Shown here: positions 10,985 through 20,649 of the stretch, one piece after another | How the letters are laid out: every line of letters begins with the position of its first letter | Position numbering within the stretch: position 1 is the first letter of the stretch | NCBI GenBank assembly: GCA_014155875.1 | Contig: JACEFZ010017423.1 | Coordinates: 124,001 to 188,000, forward strand | Origin: Cepaea nemoralis | Taxonomy: Eukaryota > Mollusca > Gastropoda > Stylommatophora > Helicidae | Direction: 5' to 3' | Length of the DNA stretch: 64,000 nt | The notes under the pieces: generated by a model | What the model saw: only the letters and a program-made list of their open reading frames with translations | What the model was told of the DNA's origin: nothing | Database searches by the model: none | Position numbers and translations under genes: made by a program

Positions 10985-11435
10985 TACTGTTGTTGTTGTT
11001 GTTGCTATTGATGTTGTTATTTTTATATAGTTTTTGTTTTTGTTGTTCTGGTGTTGCTATTATTAATATTATTATGTTCATTTTGTTATTGGTGTTACTA
11101 TTATTGTTGTTATTATTATTGATGTTGTTGTGGCTATGATCAGGATGATGATGATTATTATTATATACCTGTTGTTGTTATTATTGTTGCTCTTGGTGTT
11201 GTTATTGTTGTTGTTGCTGCTTCTGTTATTGTTATTATTGCTGTTATTATATTGCTTTTGTTGTTATTGTTTTATTGTTGTTGCTGTCGTTTTTGATGTT
11301 ATTATTGTTGTTATTGGTATTGTTATTATGGCTGTTTTTATTATTGTTATTGTTACTGTTGTTGCTGTTGCTGCTGCTGTTGTCGTCGCCATCTTCACAT
11401 TTGTTATGATCGTCATCAGCTTCATCATATATAAC
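10985..11435. repeat. degenerate (TTG/TTA)n microsatellite tract
   Basis: Trinucleotide-rich tract dominated by TTG, TTA and ATT. Long leucine or valine reading frames across it are low-complexity artefacts. It lies between R2 on the left and the RTE-2 tail on the right, an order repeated at 33.4 kb. Confidence 0.85.
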
Positions 11436-11830
11436 TAGCTTCACACAGCACAGACTGCAAGATGTCCCAACCATTGTGCTACTCTAGGTGTTGATCAGAC
11501 AGACTCACAAAGAGAACTAGCAACTCTCATCAGAAGATGGCAGTTCATATTCTTTGGACATGTCATGAGAAGTGGAAAATTAGGGCATGTTGTCACAATA
11601 GGAAAGCTGGAGGGGAGGAAAGCCGGGGGGAGAACAAGAGAGTAGATGCTGGACAGTTTGACATCATGGCATGGAGGAACGTCTGTAACGGAAATGGGCG
11701 GCGGTACACTAGATAGGCTGTGGACAGATATGGTCATCAACGGCATAAGGCATGGACAACAGGAAGAAGAGGGCACGCACAAAATGTATATTACAATTTA
11801 ATAACATAGAACAGTGAACAAACAGGTCTA
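11436..11830 (+). mobile_element. RTE-2 LINE C-terminal fragment
   Basis: Begins TATATAACTAG and reads (with breaks) RRWQFIFFGHVMRSGKLGHV, the GHVMR motif of RTE-like C-termini, then GKLEGRKA, a stop, then LDSLTSWHG. Four other copies lie at 13,850, 17,140, 22,285 and 33,785. The stop after the RTRE phrase is shared by several copies, so they descend from an already broken master. Confidence 0.7.
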
Positions 11831-11924
11831 ACCAACAAGAACTCAGAATTGTTAAAAAAATGATGATTAAAGTAAACAAAAATTCTCATTTCTCAGAACC
11901 TACACAATATAAAAATGTAATAGT

Positions 11925-12560
11925 ATAACACTAAATCAGATGAAAAAGGTCATCTTGGATTATACAAAACAGGGACATGTCTGGTCATGACACAAGACAC
12001 TATTCAGGGCTAGATCAAACGAGAACGGTCTAGCAGTACGGACATCTACAGGTGTTCCTTCTTTGTTTTCACTCTCGGACCACCATCACATCTCCATTGC
12101 TTCCAGTTCCCCTCCTTACCTTCCTCCCACTTTTTTCATGTACCACTTGCACTCATTTACCTGGGATCTTCACTGAACCTTACCATCCCCCACCCCGGTC
12201 CCCATGACCCACAGACACCCACGGCTGTCTGTATAAGACATTAAGAGTATCAAGGTGAAATTCATGTTAGTATCACAACCTGAGATTCTGCCATAAGTTG
12301 CAAAAATGATTCTTTCAAACCGTTTGTATGCCTTATTGTAGTCACTGGAGGGTCTTCTCCGTGATTATATGTTGTGTTTTCGTGTATACAAATGAGGATG
12401 AACGCTATAGTCGCGGCAACGTCCTGTGTTTGCCGTAATTATGTTGTGTAAAGCTCCATTACTTAGTGTTATTTTATATTGTTTATCAGTGAGTATGGAG
12501 CGTTTTACAAGCTGTATCACAGTAATCAGATACTAGTAGTACACATGTTAGTTACACAAT
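11925..12560 (+). repeat. R2 dispersed repeat, longest copy
   Basis: Starts near AACACTAAATCAGATGAAAA and runs through AACGAGAACGGTCTAGCAG, CTCGGACCACCATCACATCT, GACCCACAGACACC and TAGTCACTGGAGGGTCTTCT to AGTATGGAGCGTTTTACAAG. The reverse-oriented partners are 31,985-32,650 and 56,050-56,590. In the copies at 26.3 and 42.4 kb the middle (about 450 bp) is missing. Non-coding. Confidence 0.65.
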
Positions 12561-12589
12561 ATGGGGTAATGGCTGTTGACATGATGTTT

Positions 12590-12635
12590 ATTGTTTGTGT
12601 TGTCGTTGTTGTTTTTTGTTTGTTGCTGTTATTGC

Positions 12636-12701
<66 letters not shown>

Positions 12702-12757
12702 CATGGTGTTATTATTGTTGTTATTATTATTGCTGCTGTTGTAACTGTTATTATTAC

Positions 12758-12797
<40 letters not shown>

Positions 12798-12895
12798 ATC
12801 ATTCTATTATTATTGTTATTGTTATTATTGTTGTTGTTATTGTTATTGTTGCGAATGTTGTTGTTATTGCTGCTGTTGATGTTGCTATCGATGTG
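12590..12895. repeat. (TTA)n/(TTG)n microsatellite
   Basis: A nearly pure TTA run at about 12,640-12,698, then mixed TTA/TTG. It follows the R2 edge, as at other loci. Confidence 0.9.
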
Positions 12896-12899
12896 AAGC

Positions 12900-13290
12900 G
12901 TTTACAATGAGCAGTCAAGCTGAAATACATCTGATGACTGCGGAAATGTGGTTTCTGAGGAACATGCAAAGAATACTACGGACAGACAGAAAAACCAATG
13001 AACATGGCCTTCAAGAAAGAGGTGAAGATCGTAAACTGATTAGAGTCATTAACGTGGACAGTCAAATGTTGTGGGCATGTTATGAGAAGAAAAGACTTGG
13101 AGAACTTGGTGACAACTGGCAAGATCGAAGGGAAGAGACGAAGGGGAAGACAGAGAAGTAATTACCTGGATGGCTAAGCCACGTGTCATGATCGGGGCAG
13201 GAACACGGAGATGATCCACGACTCTGGTGATCGAGTAAGATGGCAAAACATGACCGCCCACGCTTATCGGCATGGCACATGATGGATGGA
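12900..13290 (+). mobile_element. RTE-1 LINE C-terminal fragment
   Basis: Frame 12,907-13,161 gives MSSQAEIHLMTAEMWFLRNM and QRILRTDRKTNEHGLQE, parallel to the intact version at 49,800-49,900. A frameshift follows, then the usual ending with GATCCACGACTCTGGTGATC and CATGGCACATGATGG. The tail is GATG-like. 13,291-13,849 shows nothing recognisable. Confidence 0.8.
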
Positions 13291-13849
13291 TGGGTGTTGC
13301 TGCTGTTATGTGTATTCTTGTTACTGTTGTTATTATATTCCTGTTATTATCGCTGACCAAAATGAATAAATGTTCAATGATTTTTTTTTAAAATTGATCG
13401 TAACGTTCGTGTGTCTATATAATAAAGATGCACACAAATACGAAGGTTACGATCAAAGTCTGTATCCGCAAACAAGAATACTTCGCTAGAAAATTGAGAT
13501 ATCAAATCCTCATCCTAATTTTCTGACGTGTATAGAGGCTCCCCCTGCCTTACAAAATGACAATTATTGTTTTATTTTAAAATCTGCTTCATTTAACTGA
13601 TTCAGTGCTGAAGGATAATACTATCGTTAAATGTGATCTCCCATTCGGACACAAGGAAGATATACTACGGTCATTCTGTTAATTGTTTTGTTTCGAAGTA
13701 TCTTCCGTAATTTCAATGCTCAGTGAACGGGAATTTACATTATAATACTTGTTCATTATTTTGTGCACCATGTTTGGTCCAAACTGACTTTGTATTTGAC
13801 ACCGAATCAGCCAACAATATATTGTGAATGTGTCTTCTTCTTCCTGTTG

Positions 13850-14175
13850 TCCATGTCATGTGGCGTTGGTGTCTACAGCCTTCTGTCTAGTATCCATTTC
13901 TTCTTGTCTATTTCCTTTATAGACGTTCCTCCAAGCCATGATGTCAAACTGTCCAGCATCTACACTCTTGTTCTTCCCTGGCTTTCCTCCCCTCCAGCTT
14001 TCCCATTGTGACAACATGCCCTAGTTTTCCACTTCTCATGACATGCCCAAAGAATGTGAACTGTCCTCTTCTGATGCGAGTTGCTAGTTCTCTTTGTGAG
14101 TCTGTCTGAACAACACCTAGAGTAGCACAATGGTTGGGGCATCTTGCAGTCTGTGCTATACATTCATTGGGTGAA
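13850..14175 (-). mobile_element. RTE-2 LINE C-terminal fragment, antisense
   Basis: Antisense copy of the segment at 11,436: TTCCACTTCTCATGACATGC is the complement of the GHVMRSGK codons. It adjoins a (GATGAT)n microsatellite on the right, just as the sense copies are preceded by (ATC)n. Confidence 0.7.
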
Positions 14176-14184
14176 ACTAGTTAT

Positions 14185-14185
14185 A

Positions 14186-14217
<32 letters not shown>

Positions 14218-14360
14218 CGATGATTACAAATTAGACGACGACGACAATGACATGAAATAATAATAATAATAACAAAAACAACAATACCAACAGTAACAAT
14301 AACAGCAGAAATAATAACATAACAAAGACACTTATAACAACAACGATAATAACAAGTTAG
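14185..14360. repeat. (GAT)n/(AAC)n microsatellite tract
   Basis: GATGAT run at 14,188-14,215 and then AATAAC-rich text, the reverse-complement form of the tracts found elsewhere. 14,361-14,640 holds one or two 46-bp minisatellite monomers at about 14,560-14,625 and nothing else recognised. Confidence 0.8.
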
Positions 14361-14639
14361 TAATTCTCCGGTCAGTGTTTTACTAGCATTGGGAAAACCA
14401 GGTGTGTCTGTTTTTACAAACATTGTATTGACTGGACAAACGTCCCGCTAAGTTAGACTAAAATAATACCGTTGTCTGGGAATGTGCTAGTTGTTCAAGC
14501 GCCTTTCACATCATATGTTTAAGAAAGCTGTAGGTGGTTTCACATCGCAATGTCACAACCATTCCTCTCATATCTGATGTTATTGATGTTACGTGCCTCA
14601 ACGGTGATTCCTCTCATATAGTGTACATTGGTACATGGA

Positions 14640-16350
14640 TTCATGTTGTGATAGGCAGTTTACATATGGCAGCGAGAGAGGCTTACGATGGAGAAACATT
14701 TAACTAGACTGTTATGGGAGTAAAGTTCTAGACAGGACAAGCGAAATCGTTACTCCACCTGCCACACATTCCGGAGGTTATGGGTTCGATTCCGGCTTAC
14801 GTCGTTTGATTAAAATGTGCAGTTTTCTCGGAGAGACCCAGGCTAAAGTTGCGTAATTTGTACTTTGTGCGACTTGTTCTGCAACCCATCCTGTGGAAAA
14901 TTACTGGGCCATATGGGATAAAACCCGGTGTAATGAACTCAATTCTCTTGCGTTTTAACAGATTCAGTTCCAAACAAAATGTAGGTTTGGAAACAACAAA
15001 AATGGATGGCGGAAAATGATAAGTAGGAAGGTTTTGTCACAGTTATAATTTAATGCCGAGATATTGATGAGCAGACCAAGAGGGGTAAGAAACGGGTGTG
15101 TCTTTTCACCAAATTCTCGTATTATAAAGGAGATTAAGGTAAAACATTTTACACGTTTGGCGACTGAGAGTCATTGCAGATGAACACCTCAAACGGGGTC
15201 TTGTCTTTCCTATGATTAAATATAACTCCAGCGTTAGGCAAACATCAGTGACTGCCGTAATTCTATTGTGTATCAAAGACGAATATTGATATCATCTGTT
15301 TCTTCGCGCCATCAAAAGTCTCTACGACCATATTTGCTAAAATTATGAGGCACATGCATATGTGCCTTTTTTTTTTTTTTTAGGGTTTGGCGGTCATCCC
15401 AGACGAGCTGGTTCCCCGCCTCCCCTGTTTTTGGCGTGGACCCTTAGTCCCACTGTGAGCTATTGCCCACAGTGGTCCACCGGGCCCACATTTAAAGTGA
15501 TTAATGTGAGGTTGTTTTTTTTTGGTGTGTGGATCACCCGGCCCCCGACCAGACCAGGCGCACTACTGCGGGGAGCAGCAAATGCGTCTGACCTTAGCCA
15601 CGGGACCGAGATTGATCCTCCCGGCCTCCGACCAGACCAAGCGCACTACTGGAAGGGACAGCAAATATACTTGATCTTAGCCAAAAGGCCGAAAATATTA
15701 ATCTCAAGAACATTTTATAGATAAGGGAATAAGTCGATATTGCACTAGATATATTATCCCGTAGGTATACTGTCCTTCATTTGTAATATTATCTACCACA
15801 TGAGGTCACACACTAGACATCTAAGATATCGCAATTCCTTAAATGTATTTTAGTAGCTGTTGATCACAATGACATTAACTTTGGTTAAATATTATGTTAT
15901 ACTTTATGTAAGCTAAATATTTGCAATAAACACCTTTCATTTATATGCCAGTAAATTATGCTTCTCTTCACTCCCTTGTTCCTTAATAATTTAATCTAAA
16001 TTTATTTCCCTTTATGCTTTGAATTCCTTTTATACACATTTCTATATTTTTACCTATAAAACATTACAATGAGTGAAACGAGTTGCGGTATTCAGAAGAA
16101 AAGCAAAGGCTGCTGCAGGATATAACAATAGGAAATAAAAACAGTAAGGTATGTGTATCTCCTGAGAAAGGTGGGATATACTAAACACGGACGCAGTGTA
16201 CAAACCTTACAACGAAGTCCACTATGGTGAACATAATTATGTTTTAAGGAGAAACCAAACCAAAAAAGGGGGAGGGGATGGATGAAATATAATAAAATAA
16301 AAACATACAAATAATTATACTACGACACAAAGATAGACGCGAAAGTTGAT
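14640..16350 (+). repeat. R1 dispersed repeat, copy b, split by a U2-headed SINE
   Basis: This is one of the longest R1 copies. It opens with GGCAGCGAGAGAGGCTTACG. A tRNA-like pair of boxes follows (B-box-like GGGTTCGATTCCGGC at about 14,785), then CCATATGGGATAAAACCCGG, GATTCAGTTCCAAACAAAAT, the GGCAAACATCAGTGACTG landmark and finally AAAGTTGATTCTAGGATCC at the 3' edge. It lacks the MITE that marks the copies at 20.3, 29.9 and 47.0 kb. The U2-related SINE lies at 15,368-15,692. Confidence 0.65.
15368..15692 (-). mobile_element. SINE-like retroposon with U2 snRNA 5' head, internally dimeric
   Basis: On the minus strand 15,691-15,669 reads CGGCCTTTTGGCTAAGATCA then AGT, which is the known, highly conserved 5' region of U2 snRNA. 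The next bases depart from U2. Two related units of about 80 bp follow in tandem, each with GGCTAAG(A/G)TCA, then AGTAGTGCGC(T/C)TGGTCTGGT. An A-rich middle, a CACAGTGG...CCACTGTG hairpin and a terminal poly(A) (T-run at about 15,367-15,380) complete it. It sits inside R1. This is not a functional U2 gene, since most of U2 is missing. Confidence 0.75.
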
Positions 16351-16374
16351 TCTAGGATCCATCTGGACTGTTTT

Positions 16375-16650
16375 GTGTTGTTGCTGTTATTTTTTTTTTT
16401 TAAATTCGCATATCCTTTTTAGAGGACATCGCTGTCAACAGCAGCATATTTAAGCTGTCTGTTGATTTCTTGGCAAGATTAAGTTCAGTAGTTTGCCATT
16501 GCTTTCTGAGTGGCCGGCTCTGTTATCCCGCAAGTCACCAGCGGGGGACGAACCGCTCCTAGTTCTCGCCCGCTACGAGACTCTGCGTGATAAACGGGAT
16601 TACGGAGAAAGTGTTGTAACTCCTCGCCCAGAGAGACCGGCGTTGCTGTT
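16375..16650 (-). mobile_element. tRNA-derived SINE (minus)
   Basis: The tail T-run is at 16,391-16,402. Body: GTCAACAGCAGCATATTTAA, TTGGCAAGATTAAGTTCAGT, GCCATTGCTTTCTGAGTGGC. On the minus strand a B-box-like GGTTCGTCCC and a 5' end GCCGGTCTCTCTGGGCGAGG are visible. It belongs to the subfamily of 45,265-45,514. The adjacent 16,655 begins a microsatellite. Confidence 0.75.
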
Positions 16651-16654
16651 ATTG

Positions 16655-17120
16655 CTAGTATTATTATTTGCATGATGTTGTTATGTTGTTATTGTTTTTA
16701 TTATTATTGTTGTTGTTGTGATTGTTATAATTATTATTAATATTAAAATTATATACATGTTATTATTGTTGTTATTTTTATTATCGTTGTTGATTGTGTT
16801 ATTGTTATTGCGAATGTTCTTATTGTTGCTGTTGCTGTTGCTGCTGTTATTGTTATTCTTGTTGCTGTTGTTATTATATTCATGTTGTTATTATTATTAT
16901 TATTATTGTTGTTATTATTATTATTGTTGTTGTTGTTAATGGTGTCTTTGGGTGTTATAATTGCTGCTGTTAATGTTACTGTTGTTATTGTTGTTTTTGG
17001 TATAGCTATTATTGTTGTTAGTATTATTTTTGTTGCTGTTGTCGTCACATTTGTAATCATTGTCATTAGTATCATCATCATCATCAACATCATCATCATC
17101 ATCATTATCATCATTATATA
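16655..17120. repeat. (TTG/TTA)n then (ATC)n microsatellite tract
   Basis: Degenerate trinucleotide tract ending in CATCATCATCATCATTATC at about 17,090-17,115, immediately before the RTE-2 tail. Confidence 0.85.
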
Positions 17121-17139
17121 TATATAATTAGATTCACAC

Positions 17140-17570
17140 AGTTAACGTACAGCACAGACTGCAAGATGCCCCAACCATTGTCTTACTCTAGGTGTTGTTC
17201 AGACAGACTCACAGAGAGAATTAGCAACACGCATCAGAAGAGGACAGTTCACAATTTGTGGGCATGTCATGAGAAGTGGAAAACTAGGACATGTTGTCAC
17301 AACGGGAAAGCTAGAGGGGAGGAAATCCAGGGGAGAACAAGAGAGTAGATGCTGGACAGTTTGACATCATGGCATGGAGGAACGTCTGTAACGGAAATAG
17401 GCGACGGGACTCTAGAACGAAGGCTGTGGACAGATATGGTCACCAACGGCATACGGCATGGACTACAGGAAAAGAGGACACGTACAAAATTTATATTACA
17501 ATATAATCGGATTTAACAGTGAACAAACAGGTTTATCCAACAAGAGCTCAGAAGTGTAAAAAAGATTGGT
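17140..17570 (+). mobile_element. RTE-2 LINE C-terminal fragment
   Basis: TAACGTACAGCACAGACTGC opens the copy. The frame reads RRGQFTICGHVMRSGKLGHV then a stop after the RTRE phrase. It is followed by the shared 3' part with GAACAAACAGGTTTATCCAA. About 60 bp further is the foldback repeat. Confidence 0.7.
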
Positions 17571-17627
17571 TATTACGATAAACAAAAATAAGAAAGTAAA
17601 ATTAAAAACAGTGTATTCCCTTGGTGA

Positions 17628-17775
17628 ATTTAAGCACAGAAGCCGCAAACAATATGTTGCACGATTGATGCCTGGCATATTTCCCAGCATCTCGTCAAGT
17701 GATGAAACGAGATGCTGGGATATATGCCAGGCAATAAATCGTATCACATATTGTTTGTGGCTTCTGTATTTAAAG
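17628..17775. repeat. foldback (inverted) repeat, copy 1
   Basis: An imperfect palindrome of about 150 bp. The left arm has AGAAGCCGCAAACAATATGT and GCCTGGCATAT, then CAGCATCTCGTC. The right arm has the complements GAGATGCTGG, ATATGCCAGGC, ACATATTGTTTGTGGCTTCT. Predicted to form a long hairpin as DNA or RNA. Copies at 22,779 and 34,291 occupy the same place after RTE-2. 17,776-18,084 holds nothing recognised. Confidence 0.8.
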
Positions 17776-18084
17776 AAAATAAAATGTTTTGGAGATGTGT
17801 AAAAACATGGGCAGTCTGCGTGACCACGGTACTTAAAACTCTTGAGCTTGAATTGCCAGTGTACAGAATTAGGTGTTGGGGAATCGTTCAGTACACGGGT
17901 CAACCGAGCTTCCTCGTTGACTTCACGTTCAGAGAGTAATGGTGAACTACTGAATGTAACATTGTATACAAAATCAACCTGAGCTTGGAGTTTATCTCAA
18001 CGTCCTGCAAAAGCCATATAACATTGTTTTTTGTTTAACGATAAAGTCTAGAAAAGATATTTATGGAGGAAAGATTACTAGCAT

Positions 18085-18890
18085 CATTATTATGATGTGC
18101 CATGCCGATAAGCGTAAACGGTCATGTTTCGCCATCTCACTTGATCACCAGTGTCCTTGATAAGATCTGTGTACTTGTCTCGACCATGCCACCTGGCCAA
18201 GCCATCCAGGTAATTACTTCTCTGCCTGCTCCTTGTTCATTTCCACTCAATCTTGCCACTTGTCACCGAGAACTCCCATTTATTTCTTCTCATAACGTGT
18301 CAACAAAATTGTGACAGTATACGTCTAATTTCGCTAATCAGTTTACGGTTTTTATTTATTTCTTGTAGGACATGGTCAATGGTGTTTCTGTCTCTTCATG
18401 GTATTCTTTGCATTTTTCTCAGACACCAAATTTTCACAGCTATCGGATGTTTTTCAGCTTGTCTGCTCATCGTCGACGTCTCACACCCATATAAAACCAC
18501 AGATTCTATGTAGCTCCTCGATACTTTTTTCCGTATCAATTTATATCTTTTAGTGGTCAGTATATCTTTCATCTTCCAAAATGACTACCTCCGTTTCAAT
18601 GGCGATTCTTGTTCAAATCTCGTCAAGGCACCCAATCAAATTATCTGACTGTTCCGAGATTGTTGTACCGATTCACTTGTTTAAGAATACTCCCATTTAC
18701 TTGTATATTACATTGTGACATTTCTCTCTTCCTGGTGACCTCCATAATCTTTGACTGTCATACAGTTTAATTCTAACCATAGTTGTTCACTGTGTGGAAC
18801 GAAGGCATCTACTAAACTTTGCATATCCTGCTCATTGTCTTCATTCATCACTGTATCATCCGCATAGCTACTGTTATTGATGTTATGTCC
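18085..18890 (-). mobile_element. RTE-1 LINE fragment, palm to C-terminus, antisense
   Basis: Plus-strand landmarks are the complement of the intact C-terminus at 49.7-50.2 kb: GTGCCATGCCGATAAGCGT, CATGCCACCTGGCCAAGCCA, GTTTACGGTTTTTATTTAT, and at the far end ACTGTATCATCCGCATAGC, the complement of YADDTV codons. Many stops. It grades at 18,865 into the 46-bp minisatellite. Confidence 0.75.
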
Positions 18891-18960
18891 GCAAATGATG
18901 ATTCCTCATCATATCTAATGTTATTGATATTGCCTGCCTACCTCAATGATGATTCATCTA
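18865..18960 (-). repeat. 46-bp minisatellite, two monomers
   Basis: TGTTATTGATGTTATGTCC and TAATGTTATTGATATTGCC, each followed by GATGATTC, mark two monomers of the RT-derived minisatellite, directly beside the RT active-site codons. Confidence 0.7.
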
Positions 18961-19699
18961 ATATCTAGATTTCCCAAGATATACGACAGGACTTATCAAA
19001 AATAGATCGCGGAATGTGATAAGTACGGAGGTCATATCACAGTTATGACTGAATACCGAGACAGTGATGAGCAGACGAAGTAAAGGGTAAGTATTTTGTC
19101 ACCACATTATCGTAATAGTCAGAAAACTAAGATAAAATAAGTTACATGTTTTGCGACTGACAGTCATTGCAGCTGAATACCTCAAACGAAGGCCTGTCTT
19201 TGCTAGGATCAAATATAGCCTAACTCCAGCGTTATGGCAAACATCAGCGACTGTCGTTTTTTTTACTTCTATATCAAAGACAAACATCGACATCCTCTGT
19301 TTCTTTGCTCCATTAATAGTCTGTACGACTATATCTGCTATCATTATGAGGCACATGTATTTGTGCCTGCCAAAAATATTAACTTGGTACACTTTGTAGA
19401 CGAATGGTTCATGACCATTGGTTATTGCACTTGATATATTACCCGTGTGTAGAGTGCACTTCCTTTATGATATTATCTACCACATGAAATCACGTTTTAT
19501 AATTCTAAAATATCCAAATTATTTAAATGTATTTATAGGTTGTGATCAGAGAGGCTATACTTTTAATTATATATTATGTTATACCTTCCTCAGACGAAAT
19601 ATTTCCTGTACACAGTCTTTATTTTATTATAATAAATTATTTCTCTTGTCTCCCTTGTTTAATAATTAGTTTTCAATTTTTTCCCCTTGATATTAAGAA

Positions 19700-20294
19700 T
19701 GTGAAATAGAGTTAGTAGGGGCAATTCTTCACCAAGTGGATAGTTTTAAATATATAGGGATATTTATAAAATCATATGGAAGATGCGCAACAGAGATCAA
19801 GAGTAGAATAGGGCAAGCAAAGGCTGTATTTAAAAAAAAAATGAAGAATATCTTATGTAATAAGTCGCTATCATTCAATGTAATAAAGAGAGCGCTGAGG
19901 TGCTATATAGAACCTGTTTTGCTGTATGGCTGTGAATCTTGGAATATAAATGAACAAATTAGGAATAGATTGGAAGCAACATATATGTGGTTCCTTAGAC
20001 GAATGGTGCGAATTCCTTGGACTGCCAAACTAACTAACGACGAATGCCTTAAAGAGGCTGGCGAAACTACAACATTATATACAACAATAAGAAAGAAACA
20101 AACAGCTTTTTTTTTTGGTGGAAAGATCGAGGGAAAGATAGGCAGAGGCAGACCACGAGAGATGATGCTGCATGGATTGTGACGGTGGTATGGAGGAATA
20201 TCAACGACAGAGTTGATCAAGAAAACCAAGGACAGAGATCTGTGGAGAGTCATGAACGCCTATGCCAGACGGAAGGGCACTTGATGATGATGAT
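19700..20294 (+). mobile_element. RTE-3 LINE, 5'-truncated, with TSD
   Basis: Flanked by GATATTAAGAA (19,689-19,699) and GATATTAAAAA (20,295-20,305). The frame 19,736-20,182 encodes the RT thumb and C-terminus: YIGIFIKSYGRCATEIKSRI, PVLLYGCESWNINEQ, LRRMVRIPWTAKLTNDECL, GKIEGKIGRGRPREMMLHG. A frame change follows and the protein ends RVMNAYARRKGT-like before a (GATGAT)n tail. The palm with YADD is missing. Confidence 0.85.
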
Positions 20295-20334
20295 GATATT
20301 AAAAATTCCTGTTATATATATATATATATGAAAC

Positions 20335-20568
20335 CAGGGCCGTGCCTGCTATGATACAGAGTGGCAGAAGCATTTAGCGGCGCCGTAAGGAAGGTGGGGT
20401 GTGTGTGTGTATGGGTGTGGGGGGGGGGGGGTGGCAGAAGCGGGCGAAATCAAAATACAATTTGAACTATTCAATAATTCAACATCTCGGCAATTCGAAA
20501 AGAAATAACATTTAAGGCGGCATTTCGAAGACTTGCATCATACTAAGAACATCTACCGCACGGCAATG
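20335..20568. mobile_element. hAT-type MITE with 8-bp TSD, copy c
   Basis: Flanked by TATGAAAC at 20,327-20,334 and 20,569-20,576. It begins CAGGGCCGTGCC and ends CCGCACGGC, imperfect terminal inverted repeats. The interior contains a (TG)n/(G)n stretch and GGCATTTCGAAGACTTGCAT. Two further copies sit at the homologous position of R1 (29,939 and 46,965). No coding capacity, so it is non-autonomous. Confidence 0.75.
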
Positions 20569-20649
20569 TATGAAACATTAAAATTATTGAAATGAGTTAC
20601 AATATTCATAAGAGAAATAACGGCTGCTGTCATCAAGCGATGCTACAGG

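Noticed and set aside
11130..12896. Leucine/valine/tyrosine-rich reading frames resembling membrane proteins
   Set aside because: Translations of (TTG)n, (TTA)n and (ATT)n microsatellites. The same happens at 16.7, 26.9, 33.4 and 42.5 kb.
14750..14800. A tRNA gene in R1
   Set aside because: Only box-like elements remain; no cloverleaf with acceptor stem could be drawn, and they recur in a dispersed repeat.
15669..15691. Functional U2 snRNA gene
   Set aside because: Only the 5' region of about 23 bases matches; the Sm site and 3' stem-loops are missing and a poly(A)-tailed body follows.
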